Source of the DNA: Nocardia sp. BMG111209 | GTDB taxonomy: Bacteria > Actinomycetota > Actinomycetes > Mycobacteriales > Mycobacteriaceae | Assembly (NCBI RefSeq): GCF_000381925.1 | Contig: NZ_KB907307.1 | Span: 4,464,001-4,528,000, forward strand | Length of the DNA: 64,000 nt | Direction: 5' to 3' | Part shown: positions 40,078-48,761 of the stretch, one piece after another | Layout of the letters: each line of letters opens with the position of its first letter | Numbering within the stretch: the stretch's first letter is position 1 | Program-made: the position numbers and the translations under genes | The notes under the pieces: generated by a model | Told to the model about the DNA's origin: nothing | Seen by the model: the letters and a program-made list of their open reading frames with translations, nothing else | Databases searched by the model: none

Positions 40078-41735
40078 CGCGCAGCGAGCGTATGCGCATC
40101 ATGTCGGTGCACTGGGCCGAGTACGGGTTCGGCACTCCGTGGGGTGTGCTTCCGTTGTATCTGCTCAAATGCGTTGTCTACGTGGCCGGGGCCGCGGCGG
40201 TCATCGGGCTGACGGCCGGGTTCGGCGGGATCGGCCACCTCACCGAGTGGTGGACCCAGCCGGTGGCCTACCAGAAGCTGATCGTCTGGACCCTGTTGTG
40301 GGAGCTGGTCGGACTCGGTTGCGGCTCTGGGCCGCTCACCATGCGATTCCTGCCGCCGATCGGCGGCATCCTGTACTTCCTGCGTCCCGGCACCGTGCGG
40401 CTGCCACCGTGGCCGCGCCGCGTGCCGTTCACCCGAGGCGATCGCCGTACCGCGGCCGACATGGCCCTGTACGCGGTCGTGCTGGTGTCGGCGATCTGGA
40501 CGCTCATGGGCCGGGCGACCGCGGCCGGCGTCCTCGACGCGCGGACGGTGATCCCGCTACTGGTTGCGCTGGCGCTGCTCGGGTTGCGCGACAAGACAGT
40601 GTTTCTCGCGGCACGCGCCGAGCATTACGGCCTGGCGGTGCTGGTGTTCTTCTTCTCCCCCACCGAGCAGATCATCGGCTGGAAGCTGATCATGCTGGCG
40701 CTGTGGTGGGGTGCGGCCACGTCCAAACTCAACCACCATTTCCCGTTCGTGGTCTCGGTGATGATGAGCAACAGTCCGGTGATGCGGCTGCGGTGGCTCA
40801 AACGCAAGATGTACCGCGACTTTCCGCGGGACCTGCGGGCCTCCCGGATACCGTTCGGGCTGGCGCACTTCGGCACGGTGGTCGAGTACACGATTCCGGC
40901 GTGTCTCGTATTCTTCTGCCACGGCGGTACTTTCACGGTGATCGCGGTCGGCGCGATGATGGTCTTCCACCTGCACATCCTGTCGACGATGCCGGTCGGG
41001 GTGCCGCTGGAGTGGAATGTCTTCTTCGTCATCAGCATTCCGTGGTTGTTCGGGCACTACGCCGATGTCGATGTCCTCGATCTGCGGTCGCCGGTGCTCG
41101 GGATCGTGCTGCTGCTCGCGCTTCTGGTGGTCCCGGCGGTGGGTAACCTGAAGCCGGAATGGATCTCGTTCCTTCCGTCGATGCGGTACTACGCGGGTAA
41201 TTGGGCCACCAGCGTCTGGCTGTTCCGCGGTAACGCCGAGGAGCGGATCGAGGCCGCGCTCACGGCGAGTTCCGGCTCGGCGACCACGCAGCTCACGGCG
41301 CTGTACGGAGCGCACGAGATGGACATGATCATCGCCAAGGGCATGGCCTGGCGGGCGATGCACCCGCACGGCCGCGCGCTCAACACACTCATCGAGCGCG
41401 CCGTCGACAACCTCGACGACTATGCCGTGCGGGACGGGGAAACCGTCGCCGGTCATGCCGTGGGCTGGAATTTCGGCGAGGGCCACCTGCACAACGAGCA
41501 ACTGCTCGCCGCCCTGCAACGCCGTTGTGCATTCGAACCCGGCGATGTGCGCGTGGTCATCCTCGAGGCGCAATCCATCCACCGGCAGCGCCAGCACTAC
41601 CGGATCGTCGACGCGGCAACAGGTCTCGTCGAGGAAGGCTTTGTGCGCGTGGCGGACATGATCGCCCGCCAACCCTGGCCCGATCCGGCCGATCCGGTCC
41701 CGGTGCAGCCGCTCGAAAGGGTTGCGGCACAGTGA
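40020..41735 (+). CDS. DUF3556-family membrane protein
   Basis: The protein is 571 residues. It begins MGFLAPDLPDIDETRWQSLTRSERM and has about eight to ten membrane segments, including LYLLKCVVYVAGAAAVIGL, IVWTLLWELVGLGCGSGP and LIMLALWWGAATSKLNHHFPFVVSVMMSNS. A ~150-residue cytoplasmic C-terminal domain follows (HEMDMIIAKGMAWRAMHPHGRALNTLIERAV, HAVGWNFGEGHLHNEQLL). The pattern and length match DUF3556, an actinobacterial family of unknown function. The His-rich loops (SKLNHHFP, FHLHILST) could coordinate metal or be catalytic. It starts with GTG 40020, inside the preceding frame. Confidence 0.8.
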   Translation: MGFLAPDLPDIDETRWQSLTRSERMRIMSVHWAEYGFGTPWGVLPLYLLKCVVYVAGAAAVIGLTAGFGGIGHLTEWWTQPVAYQKLIVWTLLWELVGLGCGSGPLTMRFLPPIGGILYFLRPGTVRLPPWPRRVPFTRGDRRTAADMALYAVVLVSAIWTLMGRATAAGVLDARTVIPLLVALALLGLRDKTVFLAARAEHYGLAVLVFFFSPTEQIIGWKLIMLALWWGAATSKLNHHFPFVVSVMMSNSPVMRLRWLKRKMYRDFPRDLRASRIPFGLAHFGTVVEYTIPACLVFFCHGGTFTVIAVGAMMVFHLHILSTMPVGVPLEWNVFFVISIPWLFGHYADVDVLDLRSPVLGIVLLLALLVVPAVGNLKPEWISFLPSMRYYAGNWATSVWLFRGNAEERIEAALTASSGSATTQLTALYGAHEMDMIIAKGMAWRAMHPHGRALNTLIERAVDNLDDYAVRDGETVAGHAVGWNFGEGHLHNEQLLAALQRRCAFEPGDVRVVILEAQSIHRQRQHYRIVDAATGLVEEGFVRVADMIARQPWPDPADPVPVQPLERVAAQ

Positions 41736-41741
41736 CTTCTG

Positions 41742-41916
41742 TCACCGTGGCACACCACCCGCGCGCTCGACCTGCTCGGCGAGGGCGGCACAGTCGATCG
41801 TCCGGGTCGTGTCGACGAACAGGGTGGCAGCGAGACCGAGCGGTGCAGCCTGCTCGGCCCAGTGTCGTCTTGCCCGAGCCCGGTAATCCGTTGATCAGCA
41901 CGAGGAGCTTGTTCAT
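41742..41916 (-). pseudogene. Remnant of a P-loop kinase (frameshifted, internally deleted)
   Basis: The frame from ATG 41916 starts MNKLLVLINGLPGSGKTTLGRA, a textbook Walker A. It then changes to Arg-rich nonsense. In the frame shifted by one, AAPLGLAATLFVDTTRTIDCAALAEQVERAGG continues to TGA at 41742-41744. The latter half resembles the C-terminal end of such kinases (V-D-T-T-R). The parts abut within a few bases near 41,850, so both an internal deletion and a frame change have occurred. It lies seven bases after the convergent DUF3556 gene stop. Confidence 0.7.
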
Positions 41917-41964
41917 CAGGTCATCATGGACAACTGTGTTGGGTGTCAAGCACAATCGGCGCGG

Positions 41965-42348
41965 TCAGAGGCCATAGGTGGCGTCGATGACGTGCAGGAG
42001 GGTCGTGACGGCGGCGAACAAGCCGAACACGAAGACCGTCGCTCCGCTCAGCAGCGCCGGCACCGAGCCCGAGCGCATGCCTCGGGATGTGGTGAACCGG
42101 CCGACCAGCCAGGTGACCACGCCTGCGGCACACCAGAATCCCCACAGGCAGCAGAGCGGGACGGCGCCATTCGACAGGAGCGTGCCCGTCGAGCAGGGTG
42201 ATTGGTAATCACAGTGGGTGGGCTCGTCCAAAGCCTCCCACACCGCCCACGAGACGAACCCCGCCACCAATAGGCCCGAGACGCCGGCCCGCCACCATGC
42301 TGTGAAGAAGCGCTCGGTAGGTGTCTTGTGCCCGATCCGATCGATCAT
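41965..42348 (-). CDS. Small hypothetical membrane protein
   Basis: About 127 residues with three likely membrane segments: WRAGVSGLLVAGFVSWAVWEAL, AVPLCCLWGFWCAAGVVTWLVG and ALLSGATVFVFGLFAAVTTLLHVI. Two Cys (HCDYQSPCS) lie in the loop after the first segment and three more (CC, WC) in the second segment. No family is recognised. ATG 42348 begins MIDRIGHKTPTERFF; an ATG at 42357 adds three residues. The G/C-third-position bias is weaker here than in core genes, suggesting an accessory gene. Confidence 0.6.
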   Translation of the reverse strand: MIDRIGHKTPTERFFTAWWRAGVSGLLVAGFVSWAVWEALDEPTHCDYQSPCSTGTLLSNGAVPLCCLWGFWCAAGVVTWLVGRFTTSRGMRSGSVPALLSGATVFVFGLFAAVTTLLHVIDATYGL

Positions 42349-42895
42349 GCACCGCAAGTCCTTTCGCTCACCGGCTCGCGACGTACGCTGCCCCTCAGGT
42401 CAATCGTAGAATCACGGCCCGCAATGTCACGGCGCGGAGACGACCCGCTTCGTCCGGGACGACGCACGCCTATGCGATCGAGTTCGGCAGAGTGTCCTAC
42501 TGACCCATCGACTGCCGGCCGAGCTGCTCGCCGCTTCGGCCGACTGCGTCGATACCCGGCACAACCGTCTCTGCGCTCTGGCAGGGCAACATCTGAGCTA
42601 ACGGCAGCCCGCTCGATCGAGCGCCGGCACGATGACAGTAAACTTCGACCTGACCGAGTCCCTTGCCGCATGCGCGAAATGGGGGGACGCCGAGGTCGCG
42701 ACCCAACTCGATGCGGTGTTCGACGCCGGGATCGCCCGAGTCCTTGCGTGTCCGGACGTCGACATCTCTAGTTCGATCCTGTTCGAATCGTGCCCATCGC
42801 CGGAGCCGGAACTTGTCGGCGGTGTCGTGGGATGGGTGCGAAGTACTGAAACGGACCACAGCGAGAACCAGACAGGCAGCGAGGGGGAACACGGT
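42349..42895. other. 547-bp stretch without a supportable gene
   Basis: Several short frames cross this stretch on both strands but none has a recognisable domain or a consistent codon bias. A palindrome GCTCGATCGAGC lies at about 42,610. The frame of the first WXG100 gene is open upstream to 42632, but those residues (e.g. AACAKWGDAEVATQLDAVF) precede the natural N-terminus. I expect the type VII cassette promoter here but could not place it. Confidence 0.5.
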
Positions 42896-43225
42896 ATGAC
42901 CGGTCAACTCGAAGCGAATCCGGAGACGCTTCATGCCACCGCCGGCGGGTTGGAGGCCACTGCGCAGCAACTCGCCGACACGATCGACATCCACATGCGC
43001 GCGGTCGCGGCGTTCATCGGAAGCGAATGGCGAGGTGTGGCAGCGGGTTCCCACGAAGAACCCTGGGCACAGTGGGAGGACAGCGCGCGGCGTGTTGTCG
43101 GGTCGTTGCTCACCGACGCGGCCGCCCTGCACAGTACCGCCGAAAGCTACCTCACCGTAGACACGCGATCAGCGGAAACGATTGCCGCAGTAAGCTTCAG
43201 CCTCGATCTGCCGGGAGCACTGTGA
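42896..43225 (+). CDS. WXG100/EspC-like type VII secretion substrate
   Basis: The protein is 109 residues. It is a helical hairpin with ATAGGLEATAQQLADTI in the first helix, the W-x-G turn in SEWRGVAAG and a second helix through SARRVVGSLLTDAAALHSTAE. The C-terminal YLTVD is a YxxxD secretion signal recognised by ESX systems. The start at ATG 42896 gives the normal size. Its stop overlaps the next ATG (TGATG), so it is translated with the second WXG100 protein. The two likely form a secreted heterodimer with or ahead of the large protein downstream. Confidence 0.85.
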   Translation: MTGQLEANPETLHATAGGLEATAQQLADTIDIHMRAVAAFIGSEWRGVAAGSHEEPWAQWEDSARRVVGSLLTDAAALHSTAESYLTVDTRSAETIAAVSFSLDLPGAL

Positions 43226-43515
43226 TGTCGGCCGATTACCGGGTGGACCTCGACCGCCTGCAGCAATTGATCGACGACACCGCGAAACTGGAGTCCGCGA
43301 TCGAGAGCACCGCGGCAGACCTCGACGACCGGATCGACCGGCTGCACGTGCAGTGGACCGGTGCCGGCGCCGCCGCACACCGTGCCGCTCACAATGACCA
43401 GATCGCCTCGATCACCGCTATGCAGCAAGCGCTTTCGGCGCTGCGGCAGGAACTCACGGTGGCTCGCAACGCCTATCACCGCGTCGGCACCGTCAACCTG
43501 CAGATGTGGCCGTAG
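43225..43515 (+). CDS. WXG100-family protein
   Basis: The protein is 96 residues, close to the canonical 100. Helix 1 is RVDLDRLQQLIDDTAKLESAIESTAADLDDRID, the turn is VQWTGAGAAAH (W-x-G), and helix 2 is QIASITAMQQALSALRQELTVARNAYHRV. No clear YxxxD motif is present, so it may depend on its partner for export, as is usual in Esx pairs. It is fused translationally to the upstream gene (TGATG) and the effector gene follows directly without a gap. Confidence 0.88.
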   Translation: MSADYRVDLDRLQQLIDDTAKLESAIESTAADLDDRIDRLHVQWTGAGAAAHRAAHNDQIASITAMQQALSALRQELTVARNAYHRVGTVNLQMWP

Positions 43516-44931
43516 ATGGCGACACCGACCGTGCCGGTGATCGTGCACCGGGCCGACGAATATCACAGTGCCGGAGAGATTTTCGGGCAGATAGCCACCG
43601 ACGCGACAATCACCCACTCGTCACTGGCGGCCGTCCTCACCAACTATGCGGGCATGGCCGGCGACGACAGCGTCGGCCGGCAGTGGGCCACCTCCTACGA
43701 CGAGACCGCCGATCTGGCGATCTCGACCTCCGCCGCACTTGCCATCGCGTGCGGGCAGATCCGCGACCTGATCATCGTCGGCGCCCACAACCACCACGTC
43801 ACCGAAACCACCGCCGACCACCGCGATCTCCCGGCCCCGGCCGCCCCGGCCCTGACACCGGAACCCTGTCTGCCCCAATCCGTGCCGTCCGCTGCCGGCC
43901 ACGGCATCCCCGAACCGTTCGGATGGTCGATCATCAGAGACGCCGTCGGCCTCACCTGGCCCGACGGCCACCAGGACCAACTGCACTCCGCCGCGACCGC
44001 GTGGCACACCGCCTCGTCCGACTACCGGACCCTCGCCGGTGAAATACCCAGCGCTGTCGCACTACTCGGCAATCAACAGTCCCCCGAGATCGACACCGCG
44101 GTCACCACCTGCCGGGACCGGCAGACCGACCTCACCGCCCTCGCCGACGCCTGTCGAGCCCTCGGCGACGGCTGCAACACCTATGCCCAGCACCTCGATG
44201 ATGCCCATCGGAAGATCCTCGACGAACTGAGTGAGTTTGCCGCCGAAACCGTAGCCGCCGAAACAGTTTTCGCCGTGCTCACCCCCTTCACCGCTTCGGT
44301 GTCGGAATGGGTCGGCAACACCGCCATGGCGGCACGAGTCGCCGTCAAGGCCCGCCGCATCGCCACGGTCATCACCGAACTCGCCACCAAAGCCGCCGAG
44401 ATCGTCACCGACGTCATCAAACCCCTCGCCGAACGACTGAAACCACTGCTGGAGAAGGTTCGACGCTGGGTCGACGCGGTCAAGACCAAATTCAACCCGT
44501 TCGCCCGGCGCGCGGCAGTCATGGCGGACGGACGTCTCTTCTCCCGGATGGGATCCAGGACGAACAGGGAGATCCTGGACAGCGGCGACCATCTCCCGAT
44601 GACCCAGCAGACCATCGAGGAGTACGCGCGCAGAGCCGGAGTGGACCTGCGAGGCGTCCGTGTGGATGTCGCCGGTTCCGCCGACGACGTTCGCTACTTC
44701 GACACGATGCAGGCCAGCGCCAGCACCGCTCCGGGGCATATCGCGTTGGCTCCCAGCGCTTTCGCCGATGAAGAGACGTTGATGCGGAATCTGGTCCACG
44801 AGCGAGTTCACATCGATCAGTACGCGGACGGACGAGTAGGCTCGAGCGTCACTCGGCAACTGGAGGACGAAGCGTACACAGCCGATGAGGAATTCTGGAA
44901 CAGATACACTGCGGGAAGTCAGGGAGGCTGA
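43516..44931 (+). CDS. Type VII-linked effector-like protein with C-terminal HExxH domain
   Basis: The protein is 471 residues. Residues 1-100 (VPVIVHRADEYHSAGEIFGQI, AVLTNYAGMAGDDSVGRQWATSYDETADLAI) form an Esx-like helical leader. A second helical block with W-x-G-less hairpins spans about 150-230 (LTALADACRALGDGCNTYAQHLDDAHRKIL). A long helical stretch (AETVFAVLTPFTASVSEWVG, VITELATKAAEIVTDV) leads to a C-terminal domain of ~130 residues with LVHERVH at 426-432 (HExxH) and Glu-rich LEDEAYTADEEFW after it. That is the layout of a zincin-type peptidase and of polymorphic toxins. It starts directly after the second WXG100 stop. The peptidase call is inference. Confidence 0.72.
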   Translation: MATPTVPVIVHRADEYHSAGEIFGQIATDATITHSSLAAVLTNYAGMAGDDSVGRQWATSYDETADLAISTSAALAIACGQIRDLIIVGAHNHHVTETTADHRDLPAPAAPALTPEPCLPQSVPSAAGHGIPEPFGWSIIRDAVGLTWPDGHQDQLHSAATAWHTASSDYRTLAGEIPSAVALLGNQQSPEIDTAVTTCRDRQTDLTALADACRALGDGCNTYAQHLDDAHRKILDELSEFAAETVAAETVFAVLTPFTASVSEWVGNTAMAARVAVKARRIATVITELATKAAEIVTDVIKPLAERLKPLLEKVRRWVDAVKTKFNPFARRAAVMADGRLFSRMGSRTNREILDSGDHLPMTQQTIEEYARRAGVDLRGVRVDVAGSADDVRYFDTMQASASTAPGHIALAPSAFADEETLMRNLVHERVHIDQYADGRVGSSVTRQLEDEAYTADEEFWNRYTAGSQGG

Positions 44932-44935
44932 ATCC

Positions 44936-45223
44936 GTGAGCGAATTCTATGTGGAAGATATTTTCCCGGTCAGCTTCCGGCCCACCCCCTTCGTTGTCGG
45001 CAGTGCAACCGGGGATTTCACCGTCGGCCAGCACGTCGAGCTGCGAAAGAAGAACGGATCGGTGTTTCGAGGAGTCCTCGAATCCCTCGACTTCCACCAG
45101 CCCGAGCCGGGAAAGTTCTCACTGGTCTTCTCCGAGGAAATCTCGTCCCACCTGGAGCCCGGCGATATCGTCCATTCCCTCTCAGCCGGTGATTCCGCAG
45201 CGGCAGAGAATGGTACGGCATAA
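44936..45223 (+). CDS. Small beta-rich protein, candidate immunity protein
   Basis: The protein is 95 residues from GTG 44936, four bases after the effector stop. The sequence SEFYVEDIFPVSFRPTPFVVGSATGDFTVGQHVELRKKNGSVFRGVLESLDFHQPEPGKF alternates as a small beta barrel, resembling the EF-Tu domain-2 fold. The tail is Ala/Glu-rich. Small genes directly after a polymorphic toxin usually encode the immunity protein; no homology supports it further. Its third-position G/C bias is lower than that of core genes. Confidence 0.6.
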   Translation: MSEFYVEDIFPVSFRPTPFVVGSATGDFTVGQHVELRKKNGSVFRGVLESLDFHQPEPGKFSLVFSEEISSHLEPGDIVHSLSAGDSAAAENGTA

Positions 45224-45350
45224 GAGCGGGACGCCGGAAAAAACGACCATCGTGCTCGATTCCGGCCTTCGCCCTCTGATCATGACAGGCACGGGTCATC
45301 AGCCGCCGAGTGTGAGCACGGAAGCGGGCTGGTACGCCACAACTATCAGC

Positions 45351-45932
45351 TCATGCCCGCACGGTCGCCATCACCAAATCCCGATACGGCAACCGCACCA
45401 CCGGATAACCCTCGATCCCGAGTTCGTGTTCGATCCGTTCCAGATCGACGATCGCCGCATCGCGGTCGCCCGCGGTGATCTCGGTTTCGACGAAAACCCC
45501 TGCCCCGGTGACGATATCGACAGCGATTACCACATTGTCACGCTCGGGGTGCCGGTACTGAGTGCGCGCCTTCTCGACCGTCGCGAGTTCGACCATGCCG
45601 AGCGCATCCAGCAGCGCCCGCGCCGCATCGGACTGTTCCGGTGTAGCGAGGCGAACGTTGGTCTCCTGCTTCGCGATCACATCGCCGACACGGTGGGTGT
45701 CAGCGCCGGACGGCGGCTTGTAGGTGACCTCCGCGAATCCGTTCCGACGCCGGACACGCAGGCACTCAACGGTTTCCATGAAGTCCACGTCGGGCCTGCT
45801 GTAGTAGACGTCGGTCTCGTTCAGACAACCGATGTCGCGGTAACCGAGTTCGGCCAGCCGGTCACGCAGGCTGTTGCTGTCGGGCAGTTCGCGTTTGCGT
45901 TCGACCTCGATCAGAGTCATATCGGGAATCAT
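45351..45932 (-). CDS. CYTH-domain protein (class IV adenylate cyclase / triphosphatase-like)
   Basis: The protein is 193 residues. The N-terminus (MIPDMTLIEVERKREL) holds the ExExK signature (E9, E11, K13). Further CYTH features are DVYYSRPDVDFMETVECLRVRRRNG, VTYKPP, and paired basic/acidic strands near VDIVTGAGVFVETEI. CYTH enzymes hydrolyse triphosphates or make cAMP in a tunnel fold. Its ATG at 45932 overlaps the methyltransferase stop as ATGA, so they are coupled; ATG 45920 is a shorter option. The substrate is unknown. Confidence 0.85.
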   Translation of the reverse strand: MIPDMTLIEVERKRELPDSNSLRDRLAELGYRDIGCLNETDVYYSRPDVDFMETVECLRVRRRNGFAEVTYKPPSGADTHRVGDVIAKQETNVRLATPEQSDAARALLDALGMVELATVEKARTQYRHPERDNVVIAVDIVTGAGVFVETEITAGDRDAAIVDLERIEHELGIEGYPVVRLPYRDLVMATVRA

Positions 45933-47308
45933 CCTCTCCACTGGACAGCGGTCTGCAGGCGGGCGAGATCGGGCTTCGTGCAGATCGTGCGCAGCGTGCC
46001 CAACGCCTGTGCGATGGTGTCGGTATCGCGCACGGGAATGTTCTGGAACAGGCACAGCTGCTTGGCATCGACCAGCGGGTTCGACAGCCGTTTGGTCAGA
46101 AACCTGTTGTAGTACAGACGATCTCGGGTAAACACGTCATCGGCGCGGACCGGCATCAGGACGGTCCCCTGCTCGGCAGTCGCTTCGATCGACTGCACCG
46201 CGACCGTGGTAACCAGATCACCAGTGGTCAAGTAGGCGTAGGTTTCACGGCCCTCCCGCGCCAGCCACGCCTGCCAGATCCGGGCACAGTCCTCGTCGCC
46301 GCGTTCGGCCGCAGCCATGAATGCCATCAACGCGACATCGGACACCGCGTCGAACAGATCACCGTCCATAACGTGATGGTCGCCGAACGGCTCGCTGACC
46401 GCGAGGAGATTCGCCTGCTGCGCGGTCGGCATCCACTGCGATCCGGTCACCGCATAGTGCACACGTTTGTGCCCGGACCGGAAGTCGATCCAGTCGCCGG
46501 CCAGCGGCCCGTCCAGCACCGGCCGGAATCCGGCCGTCCCGGACCGCCAGACATGATCACGGAAGGTGAGGTAATGCAGTTGCACCTCACGGAAGATCCC
46601 CACCGGGGCTTCGATCGTCGCGCAGACCCTGGTGTCCAGCTCACTCACCGGCACGATCCGCGAGTCCTGTCGTGCGACCACCTCGTCGTCGTGATGGTGA
46701 TACGGATGTATCCCCTCGGCGAGATAGTGCGGCAGGAACATACGCAGGAACTGCAACCACGCCCGGGTGCCGTAGGAGTGGACCACTCGCTCGTGCAGGC
46801 TCGCAGCGGCGACCGCATACACATCGCGATAGACGAAATACCCGTACTCACGGATGACCGTCGGCAGAGTCCGCAGCATGGCATGCAGGCCTGTATATGC
46901 CCCACTGTAGGAATAGATTTCGTGCAACACCGCCGACGCGCTGACCACATCGACCTGCTCCGCGAGCAGATCCGCGATGTCGTGTGCCCAGCCACGGACC
47001 AATTCGCAGGAGCCGATCGTATTGAACCGATCCACCGCCATGGCCAGCGATTCCGACATCACTCCCGGTGCTTCCACCAGTGTCAACTGCACCGGCCGGG
47101 GTCGCTCGGTCAATTGCGCGGCGAGGAACTCGACCGCCGCGCCACCGCCGGGCCCGATCTCGACGACGTGCGGCCGGTTCGCAGCGACACGCTCCAGGGC
47201 ACGGTGCACCAAAGATCCTTTCTCGTCATCGTGGTAATTCGTGGCCTGGTCCAGGTACGTCGCAGCCGACTTGTGTTCGCGCGCAAAGCGTTCAGCGATT
47301 CCGATCAT
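45929..47308 (-). CDS. SAM-dependent methyltransferase-like protein
   Basis: The protein is 459 residues from ATG 47308, which follows AGGAGAGG. The SAM domain is within the first ~220 residues: HVVEIGPGGGAAVEFLAAQL, VQLTLVEAPGVMSESLAMAV and the VVSASAVLHEIYSYSG motif region. The C-terminal half is family-specific, with HPYHHHDDEVV, VWRSGTAGFRPVLDG and a helical end (YYNRFLTKRLSNPLVDAKQL). It is coupled to the CYTH gene and divergent from the XRE regulator. The four-gene set looks like one functional unit of unknown substrate. Confidence 0.75.
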   Translation of the reverse strand: MIGIAERFAREHKSAATYLDQATNYHDDEKGSLVHRALERVAANRPHVVEIGPGGGAAVEFLAAQLTERPRPVQLTLVEAPGVMSESLAMAVDRFNTIGSCELVRGWAHDIADLLAEQVDVVSASAVLHEIYSYSGAYTGLHAMLRTLPTVIREYGYFVYRDVYAVAAASLHERVVHSYGTRAWLQFLRMFLPHYLAEGIHPYHHHDDEVVARQDSRIVPVSELDTRVCATIEAPVGIFREVQLHYLTFRDHVWRSGTAGFRPVLDGPLAGDWIDFRSGHKRVHYAVTGSQWMPTAQQANLLAVSEPFGDHHVMDGDLFDAVSDVALMAFMAAAERGDEDCARIWQAWLAREGRETYAYLTTGDLVTTVAVQSIEATAEQGTVLMPVRADDVFTRDRLYYNRFLTKRLSNPLVDAKQLCLFQNIPVRDTDTIAQALGTLRTICTKPDLARLQTAVQWRG

Positions 47309-47561
47309 CGAGCCTCTCCTGATTCCGATCGGCCGCTGATCGGCCCTGCCGGGATCGAACTTCGGTGTGCCATCCCCGGACTCGGTGACGCCGTGGATGG
47401 TCGGGCGTCGTGCAAGGTGTCTCACGCAGCCGCCGCCGGAGATCCGAGTGACCCGGATGGGTAGGGCGGCGCGGCACTGTCGAGCTTCGAGGACACCGCT
47501 CTCGGGGAGGGCCAGCGAAGGGACAGAAGCGCACCGGCGGTGATCGATCTACGCTCGACCC

Positions 47562-48734
47562 ATGCACATCGGGCAGCGGCTTGCCGCCGAGCGCAAACTC
47601 GCCGGGCTGAGCCAACAGCGTTTGGCGGCGCGCGCCTCCTACAGCCTGAGTATGGTCAAAGCGGTCGAACAGGGCCGAGAGGTCGCATCACCCGGATTCA
47701 TCGCCGCAATGGCGAAAGCGCTGGGGATCGAACCGGACCGACTGCAAGGAACGCCGTTCGTCGATACGTTGAAAGAGGACGGACCGGTCGAGGGACTCTC
47801 CGAACTTCGCGCGATTCTTTCCGAAGGCGCATACATATCGGCGGGGCAACCTTCATCACCGGCGACAATGTCCGCTGAACTGTCCAGGGTCGAAAAGGCA
47901 TTGCGGGAAGACCGGACACGCCACGCCGTGATCATGCTGCCCGGACTGATTCGGCAGCTGCACGGCGCCGCCGAGGTCTCACAAGGTGATCTGGAAAGTA
48001 CCGAGGCGTACGAGATGCTGTGTGCGGCATACATCGCCGCCGAAGGTGCCTGCTGCCGCCTCGGATACTCGTCACTGGCAGCCTTGGCACTGGATCGCCT
48101 CGACTGGGCAGCCGGGCACGTCGAAGATCCCGGGTACGCGGTCCGCAGCCTGATGAAACGCGCTCGATTGCTGATGTCGTACGGCTCAACCGACATCGCG
48201 ATGTCGCTGGTACATCGAGGCCTGAAGCTGGTACCCGAAGACAACGAGCGACAACGTGTTCTACGCGGATACGGGCATCTCCGCGCCGCCATCGTCGCCG
48301 CGCGTGGTTTGCAGCTGAAGGCCGCGCGAGATCATATCGATGAAGCACGCCTGATCGCGCGCCCGATGCACCGGGAAAGCAATCTCTATACGACCGACTT
48401 CGGTCCGGGCAATGTCGAAATACATTCTTGCGCTGTCGAGTTGGAAGCCGGTGACCCCGGCAAGGCCGCCGACGACGGAGCACTGCTGACGTTGCCGCCG
48501 GACGTTGCGGCTCCGCGAGCAGGTCACCATTGGCAGGACAACGCACGCGCATGGCTGATGGCGGGCAAGCCGGACAAGGCGCTGGTGGCGCTCACCAAGG
48601 CGCGTGCCACCGCGCCACAGCAGACGCGCCTGCATCCATCGGTCCGCGAAACCATCCATGGCATCGCCGCAGTTCAGCGCCGCCAGTCGGACAGTCTGCT
48701 GGGATTCGCGTCGTGGCTGGGTACGCCGCTGTAA
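47562..48734 (+). CDS. XRE-family regulator with TPR-like C-terminal domain
   Basis: The protein is 390 residues. The N-terminus is an XRE helix-turn-helix: HIGQRLAAERKLAGLSQQRLAARASYSLSMVKAVEQGREVASPGF. The remaining ~310 residues are an all-helical repeat domain (MLCAAYIAAEGACCRLGYSSLAALALDRLDWAA, RGYGHLRAAIVAARGLQLKAARDHIDEARLI) resembling TPR units, typical of actinobacterial XRE regulators that sense peptides or small molecules. It is divergent from the methyltransferase/CYTH pair and upstream of the flavoprotein. The 253-bp gap to the methyltransferase should hold both promoters. Confidence 0.85.
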   Translation: MHIGQRLAAERKLAGLSQQRLAARASYSLSMVKAVEQGREVASPGFIAAMAKALGIEPDRLQGTPFVDTLKEDGPVEGLSELRAILSEGAYISAGQPSSPATMSAELSRVEKALREDRTRHAVIMLPGLIRQLHGAAEVSQGDLESTEAYEMLCAAYIAAEGACCRLGYSSLAALALDRLDWAAGHVEDPGYAVRSLMKRARLLMSYGSTDIAMSLVHRGLKLVPEDNERQRVLRGYGHLRAAIVAARGLQLKAARDHIDEARLIARPMHRESNLYTTDFGPGNVEIHSCAVELEAGDPGKAADDGALLTLPPDVAAPRAGHHWQDNARAWLMAGKPDKALVALTKARATAPQQTRLHPSVRETIHGIAAVQRRQSDSLLGFASWLGTPL

Positions 48735-48761
48735 CCAACGGCGACCGGCCGGGCTGGCACG

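Noticed and set aside
42632..42895. 88-residue N-terminal extension of the first WXG100 protein
   Set aside because: WXG100 proteins are about 100 residues and the ATG at 42896 gives the normal N-terminus; the upstream residues show no helix pattern of the family.
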